64,000 nucleotides of DNA from Nocardia huaxiensis (GTDB taxonomy: Bacteria > Actinomycetota > Actinomycetes > Mycobacteriales > Mycobacteriaceae): assembly GCF_013744875.1 (NCBI RefSeq), contig NZ_CP059399.1, forward strand, positions 4,650,001 through 4,714,000, written 5' to 3'. Under the pieces are notes generated by a model. It was not told the DNA's origin, did no database searches, and was given only the letters and a program-made list of their open reading frames with translations. The translations under genes were made by a program, and so were the position numbers. This document shows positions 7,654 to 15,731 of this stretch, piece after piece. The first letter of the stretch is position 1, and the number at the start of each line of letters is the position of its first letter.

Positions 7654-10600
7654 GTGATTGTGCTGCTGTCCACGTCCGATACCGATCTGCTGAGCGCGCG
7701 CGCCAGCGGGGCCGACTACCGGCTCGCGAATCCGGCGCGCCTGCTGCCCGCGGATCTGCCCGGCCTGCTCGAGGGCGCCGATCTGGTGATCGTGCGCATT
7801 CTCGGCGGCAAGCGGGCCTGGGAGGAGGGCCTGGAGTCGGTGCGCGCCAGCGGGATTCCCATGGTCGCGCTCGGCGGTGAGATCGCACCCGACGCCGAGC
7901 TCATGGAGACCTCGACGGTGCCCGGCGGGGTGGCGGCGGACGCGCACAACTATCTGGCCGCGGGTGGTCCGGCAAACCTGTTGCAGCTGCACAACTTCCT
8001 GTCCGACACGGTGCTGCTCACCGGGCACGGTTTCGAGCCGCCGGTGGAGCTGCCCAGCTGGGGCGAGCTGGAACGCGAGACGCGACTGGTTGCCGGGAAT
8101 GCGCCGACGGTCGCGGTCGTCTACTACCGCGCCCAGAATCTGGCCGGGAACACCGCCTACATCGACGCCCTGTGCGCGGCCGTGGAAGACCAGGGGGCCA
8201 AGGCGGTTCCGCTGTACTGCGCCTCGCTGCGCACCGCCGAACCGGAGCTGCTGGCCCGCCTGCGCGAAGCCGACGCACTCATCGTGACCGTGCTCGCCGC
8301 CGGCGGCACCAAGCCCGCCACCGCCTCGGCGGGCGGCGACGACGAAGCCTGGGATGTGGGCGCGCTCGCCGAGCTGGATGTGCCCATCCTGCAGGGACTC
8401 TGCCTCACCAGCGGTCGCGCGCAGTGGGAGGCCAATGACGACGGCCTCTCGCCGCTCGATGTGGCCACGCAGGTGGCGGTGCCGGAATTCGACGGGCGCA
8501 TCATCACGGTCCCGTTCTCGTTCAAGGAATTCGACGCCGACGGACTGTCGACCTATGTGCCGGATCCGGAGCGCGCGGCGCGCGTGGCCGGGATCGCGGT
8601 GCGCTACGCGCGGTTGCGCCACATTCCCGCCGAGGCCAAGAAGATCGCCATCGTGCTGTCGGCGTATCCGACCAAGCACGCCCGCATCGGTAATGCGGTG
8701 GGCCTGGACACCCCGGCCAGCGCCATCCGGCTGCTCGAGGAAATGCGTTCGGCCGGTTACGATCTGGGCGAGCGCGGGGAGATCCCGGGCCTCGAGGAGG
8801 CCGACGGCGACGCGCTGATCCACGCCCTCATCGCCGCCGGCGGTCAGGATCCGGACTGGCTGACCGCGGAACAGCTGGAAGGCAACCCGATTCGCATCGG
8901 CGCCGCCGCCTACACCGCCTGGTTCGACACCCTGCCCGAGGACTTCCGCGAATCGGTGATCGAGGCGTGGGGCCCGCCGCCGGGGGAGATGTACGTCGAC
9001 CGCTCCGCCGACCCGCAGGGCGAAATCGTCATCGCCGCACTGCGATTCGGCAATGTGGTGCTGATCGTGCAGCCGCCGCGCGGCTTCGGCGAGAACCCGG
9101 TGGCCATCTACCACGACCCGGATCTGCCGCCCTCGCACCACTATCTGGCCGCCTACCGCTGGCTGGCCGCCCCCGACGGTTTCGCCGCCGACGCCATGGT
9201 GCACCTGGGCAAGCACGGCAATCTGGAATGGCTGCCCGGCAAGACCCTCGGCATGTCGGCGTCCTGCGGCACCGATGCCGCGCTCGGCGATATGCCGCTC
9301 ATCTACCCGTTCCTGGTGAACGATCCGGGCGAGGGCACGCAGGCCAAGCGCCGCGCCCACGCCACCCTGGTCGATCACCTCATCCCGCCGATGGCGCGCG
9401 CCGAAACCTACGGCGACATCACGCGTTTGGAGCAGCTGCTGGATGAGCACTCCAATATCTCGGCGCTGGACCCGGGCAAGCTGCCCGCGATCCGGCAGCA
9501 GATCTGGACGCTCATGCGCGCCGCCAAGATGGACCACGACCTCGGGCTCACCGAGCGGCCCGACGAGGAATCCTTCGACGACATGCTGCTGCACGTCGAC
9601 GGCTGGCTGTGCGAGATCAAGGACGTCCAGATCCGCGACGGCCTGCACGTGCTCGGCCGCGCCCCGGAAGGGGAGGCGGAGGTCGATCTGGTGCTCGCCA
9701 TGCTGCGCGCCCGCCAGCTGTGGGGCGGCGAGGTCAATGTGCCCGGCCTGCGAGAAGCGCTGGGGCTCAGCGAATCCGGGGACGAGTCCCGCGAGCGCGT
9801 GGACGCCTTCGAGTCGCGCGCCCGCGAACTGGTTGCCGCGATGCAGGAGGTCGACTGGGGCGTCGACGCAATCGACGCCGTGACCGAAAACCTGGTCGGT
9901 ACAGACGAATCCATCCTGGAATCCGTGCGCAAGGTCCTGGGCTTCGCGGCCACCGAGGTCGTCCCGCGCCTGCGGCAGACCGGCGTGGAGATCTCGCGAA
10001 TCCTGCACGCGCTCAGTGGCGGATTCATTCCGGCCGGGCCCAGCGGTTCGCCGCTGCGCGGCCTGATCAATGTGCTGCCCACCGGCCGCAATTTCTATTC
10101 CGTGGACCCGAAGGCGGTGCCGTCGCGGCTGGCGTGGGAGACCGGTCAGGCCATGGCCGAGTCGCTGCTGGACCGGTACCGGGCCGATCACGGCGAATAC
10201 CCCCGCTCCGTGGGTCTTTCGGTGTGGGGCACCTCGGCCATGCGCACCTCGGGCGACGATATCGCCGAAGTGCTCGCGCTGCTGGGTGTCCGGCCGGTAT
10301 GGGACGAGGCCAGTCGCCGCGTCACCAAGCTGGAAGCGATCTCCCTCGCGGAGCTGGGCCGCCCGCGCATCGATGTGACCGTGCGCATCTCGGGCTTCTT
10401 CCGCGACGCCTTCCCGCACGTGCTGGCCCTGCTCGACGATGCCGTGCGCCTGGTGGCGGGCCTCGACGAGCCCGCCGAGTCCAACTACGTGCGCGTCCAC
10501 GCCCAGGCCGACCTGGCCGAGCACGGTGACGAACGCCGGTCCACCACACGCATTTTCGGCTCCAAGCCGGGCACCTACGGCGCGGGCCTGCTGCAGCTCA

Positions 10601-11259
10601 TCGACTCCAAGAGCTGGCGCACCGACGACGATCTGGCGCAGGTCTACACCACCTGGGGCGGCTACGCCTACGGCCGCGACCTCGACGGCGCACCGGCCGC
10701 GGACGATATGCGCACCGCCTACCGTCGAATCGCGGTGGCGGCCAAGAACACCGACACCCGCGAACACGATATCGCCGACTCCGACGACTATTTCCAGTAC
10801 CACGGCGGCATGGTCGCCGCGGTGCGCGCGCTCACCGGCAAGAATCCCGAAGCCTATATCGGCGACAGCACCCGCCCGGACGCGGTGCGCACCCGCACCC
10901 TGTCGGAGGAGACCGCGCGCGTATTCCGTGCGCGCGTGGTGAATCCGCGCTGGCTCGAGGCCATGCGCCGGCACGGCTACAAGGGTGCGTTCGAAATGGC
11001 CGCCACCGTCGACTACCTGTTCGGCTACGACGCCACCACGAATGTGGTCGCCGACTGGATGTACGAAAAGCTCGCCGAGAGCTACGTTTTCGACGAGACC
11101 AATCGCAAGTTCATGGAGCAGTCGAATCCCTGGGCGCTGCACGGAATTGCGGAGCGATTGCTGGAGGCTGCCGAGCGGAAACTCTGGGAGCAGCCGGAGG
11201 CCGATACGCTGGACCGTCTGCGTCAGGTCTACCTGGAAACCGAAGGCGAACTGGAATAA
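7654..11259 (+). CDS. cobN: Cobaltochelatase subunit CobN
   Basis: A 1201-residue protein matching the large CobN/magnesium-chelatase H family over its length. Recognisable blocks are 'VVYYRAQNLAGNTAYIDALC', 'HLGKHGNLEWLPGKTLGMS', 'NPGEGTQAKRRAHATLVDHL'-like sequence (here with DPGEGTQAKRR) and 'GLSVWGTSAMRTSGDDIAEV' in the C-terminal half. With CobS and CobT (or ChlID-like partners) it inserts cobalt into hydrogenobyrinate a,c-diamide. The GTG start at 7654 follows an AGGAAGG site by nine bases and sits directly after a cobalamin riboswitch, so vitamin B12 represses its synthesis. The length is usual for the family. The partner ATPase subunits are not in this window. Confidence 0.97.
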   Translation: MIVLLSTSDTDLLSARASGADYRLANPARLLPADLPGLLEGADLVIVRILGGKRAWEEGLESVRASGIPMVALGGEIAPDAELMETSTVPGGVAADAHNYLAAGGPANLLQLHNFLSDTVLLTGHGFEPPVELPSWGELERETRLVAGNAPTVAVVYYRAQNLAGNTAYIDALCAAVEDQGAKAVPLYCASLRTAEPELLARLREADALIVTVLAAGGTKPATASAGGDDEAWDVGALAELDVPILQGLCLTSGRAQWEANDDGLSPLDVATQVAVPEFDGRIITVPFSFKEFDADGLSTYVPDPERAARVAGIAVRYARLRHIPAEAKKIAIVLSAYPTKHARIGNAVGLDTPASAIRLLEEMRSAGYDLGERGEIPGLEEADGDALIHALIAAGGQDPDWLTAEQLEGNPIRIGAAAYTAWFDTLPEDFRESVIEAWGPPPGEMYVDRSADPQGEIVIAALRFGNVVLIVQPPRGFGENPVAIYHDPDLPPSHHYLAAYRWLAAPDGFAADAMVHLGKHGNLEWLPGKTLGMSASCGTDAALGDMPLIYPFLVNDPGEGTQAKRRAHATLVDHLIPPMARAETYGDITRLEQLLDEHSNISALDPGKLPAIRQQIWTLMRAAKMDHDLGLTERPDEESFDDMLLHVDGWLCEIKDVQIRDGLHVLGRAPEGEAEVDLVLAMLRARQLWGGEVNVPGLREALGLSESGDESRERVDAFESRARELVAAMQEVDWGVDAIDAVTENLVGTDESILESVRKVLGFAATEVVPRLRQTGVEISRILHALSGGFIPAGPSGSPLRGLINVLPTGRNFYSVDPKAVPSRLAWETGQAMAESLLDRYRADHGEYPRSVGLSVWGTSAMRTSGDDIAEVLALLGVRPVWDEASRRVTKLEAISLAELGRPRIDVTVRISGFFRDAFPHVLALLDDAVRLVAGLDEPAESNYVRVHAQADLAEHGDERRSTTRIFGSKPGTYGAGLLQLIDSKSWRTDDDLAQVYTTWGGYAYGRDLDGAPAADDMRTAYRRIAVAAKNTDTREHDIADSDDYFQYHGGMVAAVRALTGKNPEAYIGDSTRPDAVRTRTLSEETARVFRARVVNPRWLEAMRRHGYKGAFEMAATVDYLFGYDATTNVVADWMYEKLAESYVFDETNRKFMEQSNPWALHGIAERLLEAAERKLWEQPEADTLDRLRQVYLETEGELE

Positions 11260-11566
11260 CCGAATTCCGCTTTTAGGGCGGCGTGTTGGATCGGACGCGC
11301 AGGACAAGGGAGGACAACCGGGACACCGGGTCTTCACTGCGCGTCCGATTAAGAGGATCATAAGAATGGTTACGGCGTCCGACTCGGGGTGACGCCGGGC
11401 AAATCCCAATCACGGTATTGGGCCGAATAATTGGAAGCGGATTCCCCGATTCGCCGCGTTCGTGGGGGCGCGTCGCAGGTGTTGACGTCATTCGCCGTAA
11501 TTCGGCCGAATGCGGACTCGCTCGTGCTGTGCGGTGAATTGGTCTCTTCGATTGCGGGTAACCATT
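11260..11566. other. Intergenic region after cobN
   Basis: This 307-bp gap contains the 12-bp inverted repeat described separately (11290-11349) and then AT-richer sequence up to the exported-protein gene, which should hold that gene's promoter. I see no convincing coding frame and no clear -35/-10 pair. Confidence 0.5.
11290..11349 (+). terminator. Long-loop inverted repeat downstream of cobN
   Basis: ATCGGACGCGCA (11290-11301) is repeated as its exact reverse complement TGCGCGTCCGAT (11338-11349), 36 bases apart, starting 31 bases after the cobN stop. No T-run follows. It may be a terminator or a protein-binding site for the next gene. Confidence 0.4.
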
Positions 11567-12100
11567 ATGAGAATCGCCAAATTCGCTGTCACGGCACTGC
11601 TTTCCGTCGCGGCGCTCTGCGTCGCCACCGTCACCGCTCACGGCGAGCCGCTCGCCGGACCGGGCATCGTCGGCGTGGATCGCGGAGTCGAATACACCAC
11701 CACCCTCGCCGCCGACCGCGGCAGCGTGACCACCACGCTCACCTCCGGCCATTTCGCCCTGGCCGAGAACGCGGTCACCGTCATCGCATCCAGCGGTGAG
11801 GCCATCGGCGCCATTCCGCTCGTCTACTACGCCGCCGACCGGGTGTACGAGGTCATCCCGAGCCTCGACGCCTCCGGCACAGTGCTGACGGTCACCCCGG
11901 CCAGCACCACCGATGTCGCGGCGCCCAGTGTGAATACCGTTGCGCTGCAACAGGTCGCCGATGCCGGATCGATCGTGGCCGGTGCCCTCATCGGCTGTGT
12001 GGTCGGCGCGGTCATCGGCTTCTTTTTCTTCTTCGTGGGCGCGATCATCGGCTGCGGAGTAGGCGGATTGCTCGGCGCGATCATCGCGGGACAGAGGTGA
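11567..12100 (+). CDS. Exported glycine-zipper protein of unknown function
   Basis: The 177-residue product starts with a clear Sec signal peptide ('MRIAKFAVTALLSVAALCVA', cleavage likely after the Ala-x-Ala-like 'VTAHG'). The middle is a beta-rich soluble domain ('EYTTTLAADRGSVTTTLTSG', 'GAIPLVYYAADRVYEVIPSL'). The C-terminal 45 residues form a hydrophobic hairpin with small-residue spacing ('AGALIGCVVGAVIGFFFFFV' then 'GCGVGGLLGAIIAGQR'), a glycine-zipper pattern that could insert in a membrane or oligomerise. I do not recognise a characterised homologue, although similar exported proteins appear to be common in Nocardia. The ATG at 11567 is chosen because the signal peptide begins there; the frame is open further upstream. 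Confidence 0.75.
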   Translation: MRIAKFAVTALLSVAALCVATVTAHGEPLAGPGIVGVDRGVEYTTTLAADRGSVTTTLTSGHFALAENAVTVIASSGEAIGAIPLVYYAADRVYEVIPSLDASGTVLTVTPASTTDVAAPSVNTVALQQVADAGSIVAGALIGCVVGAVIGFFFFFVGAIIGCGVGGLLGAIIAGQR

Positions 12101-12251
12101 TGCGGTAGCTCCCACATGATCCCCGAGAGCGTCACCGCCGGAGGCGACTCCGGCGGTGACCGCGTGTGCGGCCGACGTACGCGCGTACGCGTAGTCCGGG
12201 TTGCGTGCGCGGGCGGATGTGAGCGCGCCCGGTCCGCCCTAGCGTGAAGCC

Positions 12252-12641
12252 ATGACGTGGAACGATGTGGCTCAGGCCAAATACGCCCTGCTCACCACCT
12301 ACAAGAAGGACGGGACCGCGGTCGGTACGCCGGTGTGGATCGCGCCCGACGGCCACCGTCTGGTGGTGTGGACCCATCCCGGCACCGGCAAGGTGAAGCG
12401 CATCCGGCGCAATCCCGCGGTGACGCTGCAGGTGTGCGATCCGCGCGGTCAGGTCCGCGATGACGACATCGTGACGGGCACCGCGCAGGTGGCCGACGCC
12501 GAGGGCACCGAGCGGGTTCGTGCGGCGGTGGCCCGCAAGTACCGTGTGCTCGGCAGGTTGACGGTCGAGGCGCACAAGCTGTTCCGGGGTGCGGACCGCT
12601 CTGTCGGCGTGGTCATCACCCCGATTGCGGTGGGGGAGTAG
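12252..12641 (+). CDS. PPOX class F420-dependent oxidoreductase
   Basis: The 129-residue protein is a single split-beta-barrel (pyridoxamine 5'-phosphate oxidase-like) domain. The pattern 'YALLTTYKKDGTAVGTPVWI', 'VWTHPGTGKVKRIRRNPAVT' and 'VCDPRGQ' is typical of the actinobacterial F420-binding PPOX subgroup; the Lys-Val-Lys-Arg-Ile-Arg stretch belongs to the cofactor phosphate-binding region. Substrates of this subgroup are mostly unknown. It lies tail-to-tail with a paralogue sharing the same motifs, with 4 bases between the stop codons. Confidence 0.85.
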   Translation: MTWNDVAQAKYALLTTYKKDGTAVGTPVWIAPDGHRLVVWTHPGTGKVKRIRRNPAVTLQVCDPRGQVRDDDIVTGTAQVADAEGTERVRAAVARKYRVLGRLTVEAHKLFRGADRSVGVVITPIAVGE

Positions 12642-12645
12642 CCCG

Positions 12646-13026
12646 TCAGGCCGCCACGATCTCGATGCCGATGGTGCCGCTCTTGCCGCGCCGCAGCACG
12701 CTGCCGCCGACGATGAACAGCCCCTGCAATCCGTAGCGGCGCTTGATGAGTCCGCGCACCCGGTTGCTGCCCGCCGCGTCGAGGATGGTGGCGGTGCCCT
12801 GCACAACCTCGCCGTGCGGCTTGCCGCGCACATCGCACGGCTGCACGGTGACCTGCGGATTGCGGCGGATGCGCTTGACCTTCCAGCTGTCGGTGACCGT
12901 CCAGACATAGAGGCGGCCCTGGTCGAGCGCGGCCCACAGGGCGGTGCCGACCGGGGTGCCGTCCTTCTTGAAGGTGGTGAGCAGTACGTAGTTCGCGGTC
13001 CCGGCGGCGCCGAACGGGTTGTCCAT
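12646..13026 (-). CDS. PPOX class F420-dependent oxidoreductase (paralogue)
   Basis: A 126-residue split-beta-barrel protein closely related to its convergent neighbour: 'YVLLTTFKKDGTPVGTALWA', 'VWTVTDSWKVKRIRRNPQVT' and 'PCDVRGKP' line up with the neighbour's 'YALLTTYKKDGTAVGTPVWI', 'VWTHPGTGKVKRIRRNPAVT' and 'VCDPRGQ'. The family binds F420 or a flavin as a small cytoplasmic dimer. The two copies probably arose by an inverted duplication and then diverged; the insertion of 'EVVQGTATILDAAG' is conserved in both. Function is otherwise unknown. Confidence 0.85.
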   Translation of the reverse strand: MDNPFGAAGTANYVLLTTFKKDGTPVGTALWAALDQGRLYVWTVTDSWKVKRIRRNPQVTVQPCDVRGKPHGEVVQGTATILDAAGSNRVRGLIKRRYGLQGLFIVGGSVLRRGKSGTIGIEIVAA

Positions 13027-13134
13027 GCCCGCAGCCTAATCGGAGATCGGACAAAATTCGCATGTGCGTGTGCCGCCGCGCTCTGGATAGCGTGGGTTCG
13101 ACCCAGTTTTGGACCGAATACAGGAGGATCGCCG

Positions 13135-13854
13135 ATGGCGGCCACATCGATTCCGGTGCTGTGGGGCGGGGACCTCCCCGCGACCCTCGACTTCTACCGC
13201 ACCCTCGGGTACGAGGTCACCTACGAGCAGACCCGCCCCTACACCGCCGGCATGGTCACCCGCGACGGCTTCTCGGTCTACTTCGGCCCCACGCCGAAGG
13301 ATTTCGACAATGCCGAGCAGGCGTACATCAGCGCTCTGGTGATCGTCGACGAGGTCGAATCCTGGCATCAGGAGTTCACCGCCTCCCTGCGCGCCCGCTA
13401 CGGCAGGATCCCCGCCCGCGGCATCCCGCGCATCACCCGGTTCCGCCCCGGCCAGACCCGCTTCACCGTGGTGGACCCGGTCGGCAACTCCATCATCTAT
13501 ATCCAGCGCGATGAGCCCGACCCTGAGTACGGCGGCGCCCGCAGTCTCGAGGGTCTGGCCCGGGTCATGGACAATGCCCGCATCTTCCGCGACTCCAAGA
13601 ACGACGACGCCAACGCCGTCCGAGTCCTCGAAACCGGCCTGCGCCGCTTCGCCGCCACCGCCCCCGCGCTGGACCGGGCCCGGGCCCTGGCCATGCTCGC
13701 CGAAATCGCCATCGCCGCAGAGGATTCCGCACGCGTCGCCGAACTCGGCACGCGCATGGCGGAATTGGACCTCTCCGCCGAAGACCGCGCCGCCCTCGCC
13801 GCCGAGCTGCAAGCCCTGACCGCCCTCGAGAGCTGGCTCACCGACGAGTCCTGA
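13135..13854 (+). CDS. VOC family protein with helical C-terminal extension
   Basis: Residues 1-125 form one glyoxalase/bleomycin-resistance (VOC) domain: 'IPVLWGGDLPATLDFYRTLG' at the start and 'FTVVDPVGNSIIYIQ' at the end are the usual paired beta-alpha-beta-beta-beta motifs. Residues 135-239 are predicted helical with a TPR-like look ('LEGLARVMDNARIFRDSKND', 'DRARALAMLAEIAIAAEDSA'), an extension absent from most small VOC proteins. The ATG at 13135 follows an AGGAGG site by seven bases; longer in-frame starts upstream are not credible. Typical VOC glutamate metal ligands are not obvious, so a binding rather than catalytic role is possible. Confidence 0.8.
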   Translation: MAATSIPVLWGGDLPATLDFYRTLGYEVTYEQTRPYTAGMVTRDGFSVYFGPTPKDFDNAEQAYISALVIVDEVESWHQEFTASLRARYGRIPARGIPRITRFRPGQTRFTVVDPVGNSIIYIQRDEPDPEYGGARSLEGLARVMDNARIFRDSKNDDANAVRVLETGLRRFAATAPALDRARALAMLAEIAIAAEDSARVAELGTRMAELDLSAEDRAALAAELQALTALESWLTDES

Positions 13855-13876
13855 CCCGGCACGACCTCCCGGTGTC

Positions 13877-14539
13877 TTATCGTCGGGCCGCCACCATGCG
13901 CAGGGCGCTCGCGGCGTGATCGTCGCCGATCTGCTCGGGGGAGCGGCGATAGCCCGGCTGGTACCAGCGTGCGGTGTCCACGCACAGCGATATGACGCTG
14001 AGAGCTGTTGCGCCCGGGTCGGGTACGTGGAATTCGCCGCCGTGCGCGCCCTCGGCGAGGAGGGCGCGCACCGAGCGGTGGATGCCGCGCAGCAGGTCGT
14101 CGATCTCGGTGCGGTGGTCCGGGGTGAGGTCGGTGAGGTGGTGCAGGACCAGGCGCACCGCACCGCTGTGGCGGGCATGCCAGGCGGTGAGGTCGGCGAC
14201 GGTGGCGGCCAGGCGTTGCGCGGCAGTGCCGGGCCCGGCGGCCGCGCTGTCGGTGATCTGCTGGGTGAGCCGCACCGCGGCGCGGGAGATGCGATGCAGT
14301 ACTTCCTCTTTGGAGCCGAAGTGGACGTAGAGCGCGGCGGGGGACAGGCCCGCCCGGGAGGCGATATCGCGCGTGGTGGTGGCGTGGAATCCGTTCTCGC
14401 CGAAGGCATCCAGCGCAGCGCGGAAGATGCGGCGCCGGCCGTCGGGGAGTCGCCCGTGGGTGGCCTGCTCCAGGCTCTCCATGGCGATGGCGAGATCGCC
14501 GTCGGCGGCGGCCTGCGCTAGGTCTTCGTCGGTACCCAT
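13877..14539 (-). CDS. TetR/AcrR family transcriptional regulator
   Basis: The 220-residue protein has a TetR DNA-binding domain after a roughly 30-residue lead: 'RRIFRAALDAFGENGFHATT' then the recognition helix 'TRDIASRAGLSPAALYVHFG' and 'SKEEVLHRI'. The C-terminal domain is all-helical and ligand-binding. The ATG at 14539 is used; sequence upstream in the frame is Pro/Ser-rich and belongs to the antisense of map. Directly before the start codon lies CGAAACAG-N13-CTGTTTCG, a good candidate for its own operator, so autoregulation is likely. It sits between a VOC protein (convergent) and map (same strand, 46 bp upstream). Confidence 0.87.
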   Translation of the reverse strand: MGTDEDLAQAAADGDLAIAMESLEQATHGRLPDGRRRIFRAALDAFGENGFHATTTRDIASRAGLSPAALYVHFGSKEEVLHRISRAAVRLTQQITDSAAAGPGTAAQRLAATVADLTAWHARHSGAVRLVLHHLTDLTPDHRTEIDDLLRGIHRSVRALLAEGAHGGEFHVPDPGATALSVISLCVDTARWYQPGYRRSPEQIGDDHAASALRMVAARR

Positions 14540-14568
14540 CGAAACAGTATCTCGCGGAGCCTGTTTCG
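14540..14568. promoter_or_regulatory. Candidate TetR operator (8-bp inverted repeat, N13 spacer)
   Basis: CGAAACAG (14540-14547) and CTGTTTCG (14561-14568) are exact reverse complements separated by 13 bases, directly upstream of the TetR start codon and 18 bases downstream of the map stop. Size and position suit a TetR dimer. Confidence 0.6.
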
Positions 14569-14585
14569 CTTCACCGTCGGTCCGA

Positions 14586-15353
14586 TCACACGGTGAGCGT
14601 GAGGATTTCGGGCCCGTTCTCGGTGATGGCGACGGTGTGCTCACTGTGTGCGGTGCGGGAACCGTCGGCCGAGCGCAAGGTCCAGCCGTCGGGATCGGTG
14701 ACGAGGCGATCGGTGGTGCGCGCCAGCCACGGTTCGATGGCGATGGTGAGTCCGGGCCGCAGCCGGAATCCGCGCCCGGCGCGCCCGTCATTGGGGACGT
14801 GCGGATCCTCGTGCATGGTCCGCCCGAGCCCGTGCCCGCCGAATTCGGTGTTCACCCGATACCCCTGCCCCTTCGCTACCTGTGCGATGGCCGCGGAGAT
14901 GTCGCCGATCGTATTGCCCGCGTGCGCGACGGCGATCGCGGCCCGCAGGGCCTCTTCGGTGGTGCGGATCAGCCGCACATCCTCGGGATCGGGCGTGCCG
15001 ACGATGACGGTGATCGCCGAATCGGCCACCCATCCGTCGATGGACACGGCCAGATCCATGCTCAGCACATCGCCGTCGCGCAGCGTGTAGTCGAACGGCA
15101 GCCCGTGCAGCACCGCGTCGTTCACCGACAGGCAGATGGTGTTGCGGAAGGGGCCGCGCCCGAACGACGGCGCGTAGTCCACATAGCAGGACACCGCCCC
15201 GCGCTCTCGGATGCGTTCGCGCACAATCGCTTCCAATTCCAGCAGATTCACTCCGATCTGCGCCTTGCCGCGCAGTTCGGTGAGCACCTCGGCGACGAAC
15301 TGCCCGGTGACCCGCATGCGCGCGATCTCCGCCGGGGTCTTGAGCTCGACCAT
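14586..15353 (-). CDS. map: Type I methionine aminopeptidase
   Basis: The 255-residue protein is a complete M24A peptidase that removes the initiator methionine from nascent proteins. The five metal ligands are visible in order: Asp in 'VLSMDLAVSIDG', Asp in 'GWVADSAITVIVG', His in 'EFGGHGLGRTMHEDP', Glu in 'LTIAIEPWL', and Glu in 'SEHTVAITENG'; the upstream substrate histidine is in 'LHGLPFDY'. The ribosome site GGAGG lies before the ATG. It is divergent from a small XRE regulator across two GGTATT-type palindromes, so its expression is probably tied to that regulator. This may be an accessory map copy, since the housekeeping gene normally sits in the ribosomal-protein region near secY and adk. 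Confidence 0.95.
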   Translation of the reverse strand: MVELKTPAEIARMRVTGQFVAEVLTELRGKAQIGVNLLELEAIVRERIRERGAVSCYVDYAPSFGRGPFRNTICLSVNDAVLHGLPFDYTLRDGDVLSMDLAVSIDGWVADSAITVIVGTPDPEDVRLIRTTEEALRAAIAVAHAGNTIGDISAAIAQVAKGQGYRVNTEFGGHGLGRTMHEDPHVPNDGRAGRGFRLRPGLTIAIEPWLARTTDRLVTDPDGWTLRSADGSRTAHSEHTVAITENGPEILTLTV

Positions 15354-15369
15354 GACATCCTCCAGTTCC

Positions 15370-15413
15370 GGTATTTTTATACCGACCGTAGCGGATTGCG
15401 GTATTTAAATACC
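15370..15413. promoter_or_regulatory. Two tandem palindromic operators between map and the XRE regulator
   Basis: GGTATTTTTATACC (15370-15383) and GGTATTTAAATACC (15400-15413, a perfect 14-bp palindrome) have centres 30 bp apart, three helical turns, in the 78-bp divergent intergenic region. They are the only AT-rich palindromes nearby and probably bind the adjacent XRE protein and overlap both promoters. Confidence 0.7.
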
Positions 15414-15431
15414 AGTCGTAAGGTGAACCGC

Positions 15432-15704
15432 ATGGTCCGTCTTCCCTTGACCCCCGCCCAGATGGAGGCCGGTCGCCGTCTGGGCTCGGCCCTGCGCACC
15501 GCCCGCGCGGGCCGCGACCTCACCGAGGTCGCCGTGTCCGCGGGCATCTCCCCGGAGACCCTGCGCAAGATCGAGTCGGGCCGCCTGCCCACCCCGGCCT
15601 TCGGCACCATCGTGGCGCTGAGCCGCACCCTGGGCCTGCCCCTCGACGAGCTCGCCGAAGTCTGGCAGCCCGACGCTTCGACGCGGCAGCGCTCCGCGTC
15701 CTGA
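15432..15704 (+). CDS. Small XRE family helix-turn-helix regulator
   Basis: The 90-residue product is one HTH_3 domain: 'GRRLGSALRTARAGRDLTEV', then 'AVSAGISPETLRKIESGRLP' (helices 2 and 3, with the typical KIESGR) and 'TPAFGTIVALSRTLGLPLDE'. There is no additional effector domain, so it is likely a constitutive DNA-binding dimer. The ATG at 15432 follows an AAGGTG site by seven bases; upstream in-frame sequence is antisense to map. It is divergent from map, with two GGTATT-type palindromes between them, so it probably controls itself and map. Confidence 0.88.
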   Translation: MVRLPLTPAQMEAGRRLGSALRTARAGRDLTEVAVSAGISPETLRKIESGRLPTPAFGTIVALSRTLGLPLDELAEVWQPDASTRQRSAS

Positions 15705-15731
15705 GCTCGCGGCTCGCACAATCCGTTCGAC

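Noticed and set aside
7636..11409. A 1,257-codon minus-strand frame opposite cobN.
   Set aside because: It mirrors the cobN codons, shows no family motif, and overlaps the riboswitch-controlled gene completely.
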